The position numbers and the translations under genes were made by a program. Shown here piece by piece: positions 1-8,109 of a stretch of 64,000 nucleotides of DNA (the stretch's first letter is position 1; each line of letters starts with the position of its first letter). A model generated the notes under the pieces. It was not told the origin of the DNA. It saw nothing but the letters and a program-made list of their open reading frames with translations, and did no database searches. The DNA is from Staphylococcus haemolyticus. Its GTDB lineage: Bacteria > Bacillota > Bacilli > Staphylococcales > Staphylococcaceae. The DNA lies in contig NZ_CP035291.1 in NCBI RefSeq assembly GCF_006094395.1, positions 2,453,619 to 2,517,618 on the forward strand. Reading direction: 5' to 3'.

Positions 1-45
1 TAATATCTAGATTTAAAAATTATAATTGAAAGGTAATGTTGTAAT

Positions 46-564
46 ATGACTAAAAAAGTAGCAATCATTTTAGCAGATGAATTTGAAGATATAGAATTAA
101 CTAGTCCAAAAGAAGCATTAAAAAATGCTGGATTTGAGACTGAGATTATTGGTGATACAGCTAATCATGAAGTTGTTGGTAAACATGGTAAAAAAGTAAC
201 TGTAGATGTTAGTATCGCAGATGCTAAACCAGAAAATTATGATGCATTATTAATTCCTGGTGGATTTTCACCTGACCATTTACGTGGTGATGAAGAAGGA
301 CGTTATGGTACCTTTACTAAGTACTTTACTCAAAATGATGTACCAACATTTGCGATTTGTCATGGTCCACTTTTACTAGTTGATACTGATGATTTAAATG
401 GACGTACAATAACTGGTGTTATCAATGTACGTAAAGATTTATCTAATGCAGGAGCACATGTTGTCGATGAATCAGTTGTAGTAGATAACAATATTGTAAC
501 AAGTCGTGTACCAGATGACTTAGATGATTTCAATAGAGAGATTATTAAACAATTAGAAGCATAA
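46..564 (+). CDS. DJ-1/PfpI family protein (class I glutamine amidotransferase-like)
   Basis: The 172-residue product has the DJ-1/PfpI fold signature. It starts with a beta strand [15 protein letters not shown], carries the acidic residue of the triad near residue 14, and has the nucleophile elbow AICHGPLLL around residue 105, with Cys followed by His. Family members act as stress-response deglycases, chaperones or intracellular peptidases in the cytosol; which of these applies cannot be read from sequence. A GAAAGG ribosome site lies upstream of the ATG, and a stem-loop with a T run follows the stop. It appears to be a single-gene unit. Length matches the YhbO/PfpI subgroup. Confidence 0.9.
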   Translation: MTKKVAIILADEFEDIELTSPKEALKNAGFETEIIGDTANHEVVGKHGKKVTVDVSIADAKPENYDALLIPGGFSPDHLRGDEEGRYGTFTKYFTQNDVPTFAICHGPLLLVDTDDLNGRTITGVINVRKDLSNAGAHVVDESVVVDNNIVTSRVPDDLDDFNREIIKQLEA

Positions 565-601
565 ATTAAGATACATTATAAATAATTATTTGATAGATTA
601 G

Positions 602-640
602 ACTATCGTCAAAGATCTAAACTTTGTCGATAGTTTTTTA
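602..640 (+). terminator. Intrinsic terminator of the DJ-1/PfpI gene
   Basis: Arms ACTATCGTCAAAG and CTTTGTCGATAGT pair with one mismatch and are followed by TTTTTTA. Confidence 0.8.
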
Positions 641-711
641 TTATTAATTTTGAAGCTCCAATTTTATTAAGATATATACATCAAATAATTCATAACGTCG
701 TATTACATATT

Positions 712-811
712 TTGCATTCCTATGCACTATGATGTTATAATACATTTAACGAAGATTATATGCATATATGCACCAATCCCCTCACTATTTGTGGTAGTGA
801 GGGGATTTCTG
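712..811 (+). ncRNA. Candidate antisense RNA (antitoxin) of the Fst/PepA1 locus
   Basis: A promoter is visible on the plus strand: TTGCAT at 712-717, an 18-nt spacer and TATAAT at 736-741. Transcription would start near 748 and run into the strong hairpin at 775-807, giving a short RNA of about 60 nt. The toxin mRNA is made from the other strand through the same hairpin, so the two RNAs overlap at their 3' ends, as in the Fst RNAI/RNAII pair. Antitoxin role is inferred from the arrangement. Confidence 0.55.
775..811. terminator. Shared hairpin of the toxin mRNA and antisense RNA
   Basis: Perfect arms AATCCCCTCACTA and TAGTGAGGGGATT around a 7-nt loop. It lies at the 3' end of both converging transcripts. 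T runs are short on either side, so termination would rely on the GC-rich stem. Confidence 0.65.
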
Positions 812-831
812 ATGCGGCTTAACGTCGCCTT

Positions 832-927
832 CTATTTATTGCGTTTACTACTAAGCCAGTAAGTAAAATACGCAACTGCACAGCCACTAATGATTGGTGC
901 AATGATGTGAACGAAGATCATAAGCAT
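832..927 (-). CDS. Fst/PepA1-family type I toxin peptide, 31 aa
   Basis: The peptide starts MLMIFVHIIAPIISGCA, crosses the membrane with one hydrophobic helix and ends in the polar tail SSKRNK. This is the recognised layout of the Fst/Ldr family and is very close to PepA1 encoded by SprA1 in S. aureus. A strong ribosome site, GGAAGGAGG, precedes the ATG. An extended -10 (TGATATAAT, 981-989 on the minus strand) would start an mRNA of about 200 nt ending at the shared hairpin. Partly repeated TTAA/GGCGAC blocks near 805-817 and 963-973 recall the direct repeats through which Fst-type RNAs pair. Such peptides permeabilise the membrane when not repressed by their antisense RNA. It was missed by ORF prediction because of its size. 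Confidence 0.85.
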   Translation of the reverse strand: MLMIFVHIIAPIISGCAVAYFTYWLSSKRNK

Positions 928-1116
928 ATTAAGCACCTCCTTCCGTCGAAAATACAGCCGGAAGTTAAGGCGACTCTATTATTATATCATCTGTAAACAC
1001 GTAAGCATATCCACTTCAGATAAGTCATTTTATGTTATATCTTTGCTTTTTTATAGTATCAAGACAAGAAAAACTCGTTTTCAACTCATTTCAAAAATCA
1101 AAATCGAAAACTAAAA

Positions 1117-1197
1117 TTAACCCTCTTTATCGTCTTTTTCTAAACCTATAATCATAATTAAGTAAAACGAATCAATTTTATAATTTCCAAATTTCAT
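1117..1197 (-). CDS. Possible 26-aa peptide
   Basis: A short frame (MKFGNYKIDS..., ending KDDKEG) has a hydrophobic middle and a charged tail. It is preceded by AAAGGAG at workable spacing. Upstream on the same strand is the long imperfect hairpin at 1260-1348, which would be its 5' leader. No homologue is recognised. It could be a second small membrane peptide or chance; support is only the ribosome site and the context. Confidence 0.25.
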   Translation of the reverse strand: MKFGNYKIDSFYLIMIIGLEKDDKEG

Positions 1198-1259
1198 ACA
1201 AAAAACTCCTTTTGTTTTCTTTTCAAAAAATAAAATTGCTTTATTGACGTTTAGCCTCG

Positions 1260-1348
1260 GAACCCTTGACATTCCCTAAACTTGTCGAATGGTCGGTTTA
1301 ATAGCTCACGCTATACCGACATTCGTCTACAAATTTAGTTAAGGGTTC
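1260..1348. ncRNA. Long imperfect hairpin, probable structured RNA of unknown identity
   Basis: Nested arms pair across about 89 nt: GAACCCTT with AAGGGTTC, CTAAACTTGT with ACAAATTTAG (one mismatch), GAATG with CATTC, GTCGGT with ACCGAC, and ATAGC with GCTAT around a 4-nt loop. Such an extended fold is not expected by chance in this AT-rich region. The strand is not determined. It does not match any riboswitch I recognise. Confidence 0.45.
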
Positions 1349-1381
1349 TTCTCAACGATCAATAAATTTTCTCGTCATAAC

Positions 1382-1491
1382 TGCTATGTTATAATTAAAA
1401 TATTCTTTCTTGATTTTTAATACTTTACCACTTTTTAATCAGCCAAAAAGTGAGTAAGAGCTACTTAAATTTTAAATGGTAGCTCTTTTTT
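1382..1491 (+). ncRNA. Candidate short plus-strand transcript with terminator
   Basis: An extended -10 (TGTTATAAT near 1387-1395) lies upstream, and a clean terminator ends the unit: AGAGCTAC and GTAGCTCT arms at 1457-1486, then a T run. There is no open frame between, so a small RNA of about 85-90 nt is possible. It would run divergently from the possible peptide at 1117. Confidence 0.35.
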
Positions 1492-1602
1492 ATATTCTAC
1501 TTTATTACAAATCAGAATACCTTTATTTTTAATTTTAAGGCAATATTTTGAAAAATTTGAGCAATCATTCCTGTTGAACATTTTAATTATAAAAGTCATT
1601 AA

Positions 1603-1640
1603 AAATAAAAAATAACGCCAGCTTTTTGCTAACGTTATTC
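1603..1640 (-). terminator. Terminator of the small lipoprotein gene
   Basis: On the minus strand AATAACG and CGTTATT flank a loop containing a second TTAGC/GCTGG pairing, followed by a T-rich tract. Confidence 0.75.
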
Positions 1641-1668
1641 CAAGTGTATAAAATATATTAAGTCAAAA

Positions 1669-2127
1669 TTAGTCTTCTTTTTCTTTAAAACCTTCTTTTT
1701 TCATTTCCTTCTCAGTTTTCTTCATACTAAAACCATTCCCTGTATTACCAGACATACTAACAATATCTTTAGATTTTAAAGTATCAATATCAGCATTTTT
1801 TAAATCTATAGTTATAGTTTCTACAATCCCTTCATCATTCTCTTTAACAGTTTCCTTTACGCCTTTAACGTCTTGCATTTTTTTACTTTCTTTCTCTATT
1901 GCTTCCTTCATTATTTTTTTAGATGTATCATCATTCAGACTAAAATCGCTATATTTCAAAGTATTTACAGATTTTTGTTTAATTATTTCGTCCCCTTTAT
2001 ATGTATAAGTTACCTCCATTTTCACATTAGATTCTTCTCCAACAAATGTTTTAGTTTTTTCAGCTCCACAAGCAGATAAAGTAATTAAAAAAACAATACT
2101 TACTACCAAACCAGTAACTTTTTTCAT
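1669..2127 (-). CDS. Small lipoprotein, YehR/DUF1307-like
   Basis: The 152-residue precursor has a type II signal peptide: MKKV, a hydrophobic core and the lipobox LSAC with the lipidated Cys near residue 20. The mature part is Lys/Glu-rich and contains VTYTYKGDEIIKQK, typical of the YehR (DUF1307) lipoprotein family, whose function is unknown. It would be anchored to the outer face of the cytoplasmic membrane. An AAAGGAG ribosome site is present. A near-direct repeat (about 1519-1561 and 2285-2325) brackets the gene, which may mark an insertion. Confidence 0.75.
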   Translation of the reverse strand: MKKVTGLVVSIVFLITLSACGAEKTKTFVGEESNVKMEVTYTYKGDEIIKQKSVNTLKYSDFSLNDDTSKKIMKEAIEKESKKMQDVKGVKETVKENDEGIVETITIDLKNADIDTLKSKDIVSMSGNTGNGFSMKKTEKEMKKEGFKEKED

Positions 2128-2284
2128 AATTTAATCTCCTTTGTTTTAATATTATATAAAATATTATATACCATTCATCCTAAAAATATGACCCTTACTT
2201 TAGTTAAAAATATATTAAATTTAGCGAAAAAAGAAATTGTTATAAACAACAAAATTCAATAATTTTATTTATTTATCACTTTAT

Positions 2285-2725
2285 GCTTTTATTTTTAATT
2301 TTAAAGGAGAATTTTGAAAAATTAGAGTTATTTATATAGTTTTTTATACCCAAAAACTTATATTGGCTCTTAAAACGCAAATGAGAGCCAAATAAATATA
2401 TTTTAATTTCACAAACAAAAATTTGAGCAAAACCAGTGACGATTTTTAGACACTGACCAGCTATATGCAAACTAAAATTTTGCATAAAATGGCTCAAAAA
2501 ATCATCAACTTTTTTAGTTCCTGCAGGAGCAATTTCTTTCAAAAAACCACCGAATTTTGAATTGGCTCCAAATTCTTTGTAAGAGCATAAGGGAAATTTG
2601 CATACATTAAAAAATGTATGGTCTGGCGAAGCCAGACATTTCAAGGGATACAGAGATTTTAAAAAGGTATACATTTTTTGCGTTTTGTACCCCGATTGTA
2701 CCCAGGCATTTTTAACATATTTTCA
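2285..2725. other. Palindrome-rich non-coding patch, possible mobile-element remnant
   Basis: About 440 bases with no convincing gene. It contains two back-to-back perfect hairpins: CATACATT/AATGTATG at 2601-2620 and GTCTGGC-GAA-GCCAGAC at 2621-2637. It also has the palindrome CCTGCAGG near 2521 and a GTACCC direct repeat near 2685-2703. Its left edge (2285-2325) is repeated imperfectly at 1519-1561. A 132-codon minus-strand frame runs through it but has no ribosome site or recognisable domain. IS1272 abuts on the right. Confidence 0.35.
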
Positions 2726-2726
2726 A

Positions 2727-4397
2727 TCAAAGAGTCCGGGACATAAAGTTCTTGGATAAGTGAAAAAAGACAATTTCTATTGAAATAATATAGAAATTGT
2801 CTTTTTTATAAATTTTTTGATTATTTTCAGCTCGTTGAGCTACTACTTTTCTTATATTAAGTGCCATTAATACAAAACCAAGTTCTCTTTTGACTTTATT
2901 GAGTCCTCGGACAGACATCCGAGTGAAACCCAAAATAGCCTTCATAAATCCAAAAACAGGTTCCACATCAATTTTTCTTTGACTGTAGATATTTTTTGTT
3001 TCTGGTTCTGAAAGCTTTTTGTTAATTTGGGATTTAAAATATTCCCAGTTATAATTCTTCATTATTTTTTTGTTTGTTTTTGAATTGAAGTTCATACATT
3101 GATTTTTCAGAGGACATTCTGAACAATCATCACATTCATATAATTTGAAGTCTCGCTTATAACCATACTTATCATGACGATAGGCATATCTTTTAAAACC
3201 TAGCCGTTTATTATTCGGACAAATGAATTCGTCATTAATTTCGTCATAGTTCCAATTTTGAGTATTAAAGATGTCACTTTTATATTTTTTAGTTTTATCT
3301 TTTATAAACATTCCATATGTTATGAGTGGCGTTCGATTAAAGTCATCTATAATTGCCTTATAATTTGATTCACTACCATAACCTGCATCAGCTACAATAT
3401 ATTCAGGTAAATGACCGTAGGTCTCTTGAATTGAATTTAAAAATGGAATCATCGTTCTAGTATCCGTTGGATTTTGATACACATTATAAGATAAAACAAA
3501 TTGGGAATTTGTCGCTATTTGTAAATTATACCCTGGCTTAAGTTGTCCATTTTTCATGTGATCTTCTTTCATTCTCATAAATGTCGCATCATGATCTGTC
3601 TTAGAATAACTATTTCTATCCTTTAAAATAGATTTTTGAAATTCGTATCGATACTTTCGCTCAAAATAATCATTGATTTGCTTTTTGTATTTTTTGATTT
3701 TAGTTCTTTTGAGACGTATTTGTTTTCTTGTTTTAGTACATTTTTCATTGTTGATATGTTGGTTTAAATCTTCGATTTCTTTATCTAAGTGACTACCAAT
3801 CAAATCTATTTCTTCTTTTGTTAATTCATTATCATGATCTTCTTTAATTTCCGGTATGATTTTATTGGTTACCAATTCATGGTAGAGGGCTTTAGAATCC
3901 TCATTCATCTTTGATTCATGGTTTTGAATACTCTTTTTCCATACAAATGTATATCGATTGGCATTTGCTTCAATTTTTGTACCATCAATAAAAATAGCTT
4001 TATCATCTATAAGATTTTGTTTTACACACTGACTGTAAAATTGAATAAATAAAGATTCTAATAAAGCATCTACTTTTGGATTTACTCTAAATCGATTAAT
4101 TGTTTTATAAGAAGGTTTTTGATTTTGTGATAGCCACATCATTCGGATGCTATCATTAAGCATTTTTTCTATTTTACGACCTGAGAATACAGATTGTGTG
4201 TAGGCATATAGAATCACTTTTAACATCATTTTAGGATGGTACGAAGTTGCACCACGGTGATGTCTGAATTCGTCGAATTCATTGTCAGGAATTGTTTCAA
4301 CAATATCATTTACATGTCGTGAAATATCATTTGTGGGGATAAGAACTGAAGTTTCCATTGGTAGAGTAAGTTGAGTCATGTTATAATTTTTATACAT
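2727..4397 (-). CDS. IS1272 transposase (DDE, IS1182 family), copy 1
   Basis: The 556-residue transposase has the IS1182/IS5-like layout: an N-terminal DUF772-type domain (HHRGATSYHPKMMLKVILYAY) and the catalytic region with IFIDGTKIEANANR and VADAGYGSESNYK. Near the C terminus it has a zinc-binding-like CDDCSECPLKNQC segment and then the DDE_Tnp C-terminal part VEPVFGFMK. A ribosome site GAGGTGCC precedes the ATG. The last codons and the stop lie outside the element, because a six-T run shifts the frame relative to copy 2. It appears intact and potentially active. Confidence 0.93.
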   Translation of the reverse strand: MYKNYNMTQLTLPMETSVLIPTNDISRHVNDIVETIPDNEFDEFRHHRGATSYHPKMMLKVILYAYTQSVFSGRKIEKMLNDSIRMMWLSQNQKPSYKTINRFRVNPKVDALLESLFIQFYSQCVKQNLIDDKAIFIDGTKIEANANRYTFVWKKSIQNHESKMNEDSKALYHELVTNKIIPEIKEDHDNELTKEEIDLIGSHLDKEIEDLNQHINNEKCTKTRKQIRLKRTKIKKYKKQINDYFERKYRYEFQKSILKDRNSYSKTDHDATFMRMKEDHMKNGQLKPGYNLQIATNSQFVLSYNVYQNPTDTRTMIPFLNSIQETYGHLPEYIVADAGYGSESNYKAIIDDFNRTPLITYGMFIKDKTKKYKSDIFNTQNWNYDEINDEFICPNNKRLGFKRYAYRHDKYGYKRDFKLYECDDCSECPLKNQCMNFNSKTNKKIMKNYNWEYFKSQINKKLSEPETKNIYSQRKIDVEPVFGFMKAILGFTRMSVRGLNKVKRELGFVLMALNIRKVVAQRAENNQKIYKKDNFYIISIEIVFFHLSKNFMSRTL

Positions 4398-4667
4398 AAG
4401 GCACCTCGTTAATTTAGTTTAGTGATGTTTATTAAATTATACGAAAGTGCTTTATTTTTTTAAAGTATTACAATGTAAAATTACATATAAATACAAAGTA
4501 TTTTGGCGAGACTCTTGAGGGAACAGGACAAGCTGAAGACTACAGGCTGAAGCTGTCCCCTAAGAAAGCGAGCCAACAATACGGAGTATTGTAAATAAAG
4601 AAGCCAGTAAATGAATTTGTTAAAACTCATTTACTGGCTATTTCTCTAGGGTTTATGTCCCAGACTC
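2732..4667 (-). mobile_element. IS1272: IS1272 (IS1182 family), copy 1
   Basis: A 1936-bp element bounded by imperfect terminal repeats GAGTCTGGGACATAAA and GAGTCCGGGACATAAA. The 270-bp region upstream of the transposase contains a large hairpin (GCCAGTAAATGA/TTCATTTACTGGC). No flanking target duplication is seen: left flank ATCAAA, right flank TTAATA. It sits 12 bp beyond the stop of glsB, where that gene's terminator would be expected. It matches copy 2 at 25672-27608 throughout the segments compared, except for one base in a T run. Confidence 0.92.
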
Positions 4668-4679
4668 TTAATATGGCTA

Positions 4680-4928
4680 TTATTTTCTAAGTGCTTTTAA
4701 AATTAAAGAAACAACGAAAATAACAATAATTGCACCGATTAGTGCTGGAATGATTGGTACGCCACCCCATACAGGTCCCCAAGTACCTAACAATTTACTA
4801 CCTACAGCTGAACCGATTAAACCAGCGATAATGTTACCGATGATACCACCTGGAATATCTTTACCCATGATCATACCGGCAACCCAGCCGATTAATCCTC
4901 CGACTATTAACATAACAATAAAGCCCAT
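4680..4928 (-). CDS. glsB: GlsB/YeaQ/YmgE family small membrane protein
   Basis: An 82-residue protein with three glycine-rich hydrophobic segments: GFIVMLIVGGLIGWVAGMIM, GGIIGNIIAGLIGSAVGS and VPIIPALIGAIIVIFVVSLIL. This is the transglycosylase-associated/GlsB family of general stress membrane proteins. It lies in the cytoplasmic membrane; the biochemical role is unknown. The start is set by AAGGAG upstream. IS1272 has landed 12 bp after its stop, so its native terminator may be lost and transcripts could run into the element. Confidence 0.88.
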   Translation of the reverse strand: MGFIVMLIVGGLIGWVAGMIMGKDIPGGIIGNIIAGLIGSAVGSKLLGTWGPVWGGVPIIPALIGAIIVIFVVSLILKALRK

Positions 4929-5105
4929 ATTCAGAACTCTCCTTACATCTTCTATTTTTGTATACTTCTTTTATATACCACGCATCAATATGAATAAACA
5001 TTAGGATATAATTTTATTATATTTTTATTTAAACTTATATCAAATCTCATTATAAAAATTATGGATAATTTATATATTCGTTTTCCACTACTACAAATTC
5101 GATTT

Positions 5106-5855
5106 TCATTCTGAAATTCTGTAAAATTTTAATGTATTTTTATAAAAGATCTTCTCTTGTGTCTCTTCATCAAAATGCTTTTGAATTAACTCAATATCTT
5201 GTTCACTAAAAGGGCGCTTTGCTCGCGTGGAAGGTAAATCTGTACCAAACATAATGGCATCAGGATTAATGTCAATCAGTTCCTTAATGGCTGCAATAGG
5301 CTCAACTTCTATACGTCCAAATCCTGTTGCTTTAACATAAACACCTTGTTTGACTAATGCTTTTAAATCTTCAAAACCTTCTACGGTCAAGCCAAGATGA
5401 TCGATTGATACTTTAGGTAACGAACTTATAATTTCTTTATAATCTTTTAATTGTTTGGATTCAATATATATTTCAGAATGCCAGCCAACTAAATCATAGA
5501 CTCTTTACGCAAACGTCTTAATAAGCGCTATATCTTCAGACCCACCACGTTTAACATTAAATCGAATAGCTCTAACTCCTTCATCATGTAATCGAAGAAT
5601 TTCATCGTCAGATGTTGAGGCAGGTAGCTGCGTTATCCCAACAAATTAACCCTGAAGTTGATTTAAAGCCGATATTAAATAATCTTGGTCAAATCCTTGA
5701 AATGACCCTGATAAAATTGCGCCACCAACAACATTTAATTGCTGAGTATGATTTAAATAGTCATTAACCTTAAATGATGGAGGTATATAGCCGTTATTTT
5801 CCTTCACCGGAAAATCATAATCAATGATATGAAAATGCGAATCAAATATTTTCAT
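5106..5855 (-). pseudogene. Amidohydrolase (TIM-barrel metal-dependent hydrolase), two nonsense codons
   Basis: A 249-codon frame is readable without any shift. It begins MKIFDSHFHIIDYDFPV, with the HxH metal site of amidohydrolases, and ends ...MFGTDLPSTRAKRPFS, with the late active-site Asp. Two in-frame TAA codons interrupt it at 5646-5648 and 5505-5507. Both fit CAA-to-TAA changes. The rest of the sequence is well conserved, so inactivation is recent. Relatives include 2-pyrone-4,6-dicarboxylate lactonase-like hydrolases; the former substrate is unknown. Confidence 0.85.
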
Positions 5856-6070
5856 TATAAATTTCTCCTTTATTTATATTTTTTGAAATAAAGATAACAT
5901 AATTAATATTTATCAGCTAAAAGACTTGATAATTATTGTGAACAAGACTAGTATAGTTAAATAACTTAGGTTGTATATAAAAGACTCAATTATTTACTTA
6001 TAATTAATTAAATTGGAAAGTAAGTAAAAATAATTTAAATTCAAACTTGTTTTTTAGGAGGTTATGTTTC

Positions 6071-6328
6071 ATGAGTTCACATACACTTTTTAATTTAAGA
6101 ACTAAACGAAATCTTGAAATTAACGAATTAACAGAATTAATTAATAAAAAATATGGTACACATTATGAACCCCATCAATTATGGGAATGGGAAAATCATC
6201 AACACGAACCTAAGTTTAAAGATGCAATGATTCTTGCAGACTTCTTTGACACACCTTACCAAATGTTAGTCGAAAGTAAATACAAAGAATATCAACAGCA
6301 AATTGACGATATCGATATTCGTTTATAA
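6071..6328 (+). CDS. Small helix-turn-helix protein
   Basis: An 85-residue protein starting MSSHTLFNLRTKRNLEINEL, which has the Cro/CI-like (XRE) start with an HTH in the first 60 residues. It ends with a charged coiled tail KYKEYQQQIDDIDIRL. The start is chosen because TTAGGAGG sits 9 nt upstream; an upstream in-frame start would place the ribosome site inside the gene. It is a stand-alone gene with its own terminator. Its target is unknown; the neighbours suggest nothing specific. Confidence 0.8.
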   Translation: MSSHTLFNLRTKRNLEINELTELINKKYGTHYEPHQLWEWENHQHEPKFKDAMILADFFDTPYQMLVESKYKEYQQQIDDIDIRL

Positions 6329-6340
6329 TTTCTATTAAAT

Positions 6341-6380
6341 GCCTGTCATACTATATATTTAGTGTATGACAGGCTTTTTT
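6341..6380 (+). terminator. Terminator of the small HTH gene
   Basis: Perfect arms GCCTGTCATAC and GTATGACAGGC followed by TTTTTT. Confidence 0.9.
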
Positions 6381-6531
6381 ATCATATTTTTCGTTTTAAA
6401 TAAAATTAATCACGATATAATGACTTGAATTTAAATTAATGTCATAAAATAAATTTAATAGCTATTGTATGTAATTTTTAATTTATGTATGATTGTAATA
6501 AGTGTTAACCAACTACAAGGAGGATATTTTA

Positions 6532-7602
6532 ATGGCGTTTAATGAAGAGCCACCAAATAATACCAATTCATCCCAAGAACAATCACAAGAAACCAATATA
6601 TATAATCAAGATAAAAATGAAAGTGTGAGTAATAATGAAAGTACTCAAAACGATGATTCCAATAGTTCGAATAAAGGGAAATATTGGCTTATTGGATGCG
6701 GCGCCGGTTGTGGCTGTCTAGTTATTTTAATTATATTAGTACTAGCAGCTTGTGTGATTTTTATGAAAGTCTCAGACTCAATTTCATCAAGTGATAGTGA
6801 AAATGCAACGCATGAATCCAAACAAGAAGGTAACTCTCGTAAAACTGGCGGGAATGATAAAGAAGAAGCTTTGCAACGTGCTGAAACTTATGCTAAATCA
6901 ATGTACATGTCTAAAAAAGGTATCTATAATCAATTGACTTCTAGTAGTGGTGATAAATTTAATTCTAGTACAGCTAAATATGCTGTTAATCATTTAAAAG
7001 ATGTAGATTATAAGGAAAATGCGTTAAAAACTGCAGAAGAAAGTAGTGATAACTTACATTTTTCGAAAAAAGAATTAACTGATTATCTTAAAAATGATGA
7101 AAATTCAGGTCAATTTACTAGTGAACAAGTAGATTATGCAATGAAGCATGCAAAAATTGACTATAAAGAAAATGCATTAGAAACAGCAAAACATATTAGT
7201 GACCAATCTTATTCTTCAAAATCGCAACTTGAAGACGAACTTACGTCTAAAGATGGGCGTCAATTTACGAAAGATGAAGCAGATTACGCAATGAAACATT
7301 TGAAGACGGATTTTAAAAAGAATGCATTAAAAAATGCCCAACGATATATGCAAGACTCTATCGAATCAAAAAGTGAACTTTATAATAAGTTAGTAGAATA
7401 CGACGATTTCACAGAAGATGAAGCAAAATATGCTGCCGATAATGTAAAAGTAGACTACAAAGAGAATGCACTAGAAAGAGCAAAATCTTTATCTAAAGAT
7501 GGCGATACTTCTAAATCAGATATTAAGGATATGTTGTCTTCTAAAGATGGTTTCAAATTTACTGAAGAAGAAGCACAGTATGCCGTTGATCATTTAAAAT
7601 AA
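6532..7602 (+). CDS. Membrane-anchored protein with five Ltp-type repeats
   Basis: A 356-residue protein whose start is fixed by AAGGAGG 8 nt upstream. Residues 1-50 are Asn/Gln/Ser-rich and cytosolic. Residues 51-79 form one membrane helix opening with the unusual Cys cluster CGAGCGC. From about residue 112 there are five repeats of 48-50 residues, each like DYKENALETAKHISD...FTKDEADYAMKHLK. These match the host-cell surface-exposed lipoprotein repeat (PF07553), also used by the Ltp superinfection-exclusion protein of Streptococcus thermophilus phage TP-J34. Topology suggests the repeats face outward. It has its own terminator. Confidence 0.85.
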   Translation: MAFNEEPPNNTNSSQEQSQETNIYNQDKNESVSNNESTQNDDSNSSNKGKYWLIGCGAGCGCLVILIILVLAACVIFMKVSDSISSSDSENATHESKQEGNSRKTGGNDKEEALQRAETYAKSMYMSKKGIYNQLTSSSGDKFNSSTAKYAVNHLKDVDYKENALKTAEESSDNLHFSKKELTDYLKNDENSGQFTSEQVDYAMKHAKIDYKENALETAKHISDQSYSSKSQLEDELTSKDGRQFTKDEADYAMKHLKTDFKKNALKNAQRYMQDSIESKSELYNKLVEYDDFTEDEAKYAADNVKVDYKENALERAKSLSKDGDTSKSDIKDMLSSKDGFKFTEEEAQYAVDHLK

Positions 7603-7641
7603 TGATTTAATGACAATAAAATATTAGTATTTATAATATCG

Positions 7642-7691
7642 AATCCCCTTCAAGCTAAATTATTAATTTAGTATCGGTGGGGATTTTCTTG
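7642..7691 (+). terminator. Terminator of the Ltp-repeat gene
   Basis: Outer arms AATCCCC/GGGGATT and inner arms CTAAAT/ATTTAG, followed by TTTTCTT. Confidence 0.8.
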
Positions 7692-7762
7692 ATATAGTAC
7701 AACTTAGTGTTTAATGTAAAATTATTATTATATCCTTTTTCTGTCCTTTCCCTAAAATTCAA

Positions 7763-7803
7763 AGCAAAAAAGTAACCCCATAAGCCTTAAGCCTACGGGG
7801 TTT
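7763..7803 (-). terminator. Terminator of the rpsF-ssb-rpsR operon
   Basis: On the minus strand AACCCC and GGGGTT enclose GTAGGC/GCTTA pairing, followed by ACTTTTTTG. Confidence 0.85.
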
Positions 7804-7819
7804 AACCAATACTTATATA

Positions 7820-8062
7820 TTAGTTTTCGTCTTTAACATATGGTAATAAAGCCATATGACGAGCACGTTTGATAGCTGTAGTCAACATACGTTGATATTT
7901 AGCTGAAGTACCAGTTACACGACGTGGTAAAATTTTACCGCGTTCTGAGATAAAACGTTTTAATAATTCAGTGTCTTTATAGTCAATGTGTGTAATACCA
8001 TTTGCTGTGAAATAGCATACTTTTTTACGACGACGTCCGCCTCTTCTTGGTCCACCTGCCAT
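7820..8062 (-). CDS. rpsR: 30S ribosomal protein S18
   Basis: The 80-residue product begins [18 protein letters not shown] and contains the S18 core [26 protein letters not shown], which binds S6 and 16S rRNA in the 30S platform. It is the last gene of rpsF-ssb-rpsR, with an AAAGGAGG ribosome site. In Firmicutes the S6:S18 complex feeds back on the operon leader. Confidence 0.98.
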   Translation of the reverse strand: MAGGPRRGGRRRKKVCYFTANGITHIDYKDTELLKRFISERGKILPRRVTGTSAKYQRMLTTAIKRARHMALLPYVKDEN

Positions 8063-8109
8063 GGTTAATTACCTCCTTTGGAATATTTTTTTATACGTTC
8101 ATTTTGTTA

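Noticed and set aside
2601..2637. Back-to-back hairpins as a rolling-circle plasmid origin
   Set aside because: No rep gene or recognisable nick-site sequence is present; kept only as a possible remnant.
2276..2674. 132-codon minus-strand frame left of IS1272
   Set aside because: No ribosome site, no recognisable domain, and it runs through tandem perfect hairpins; treated as non-coding.
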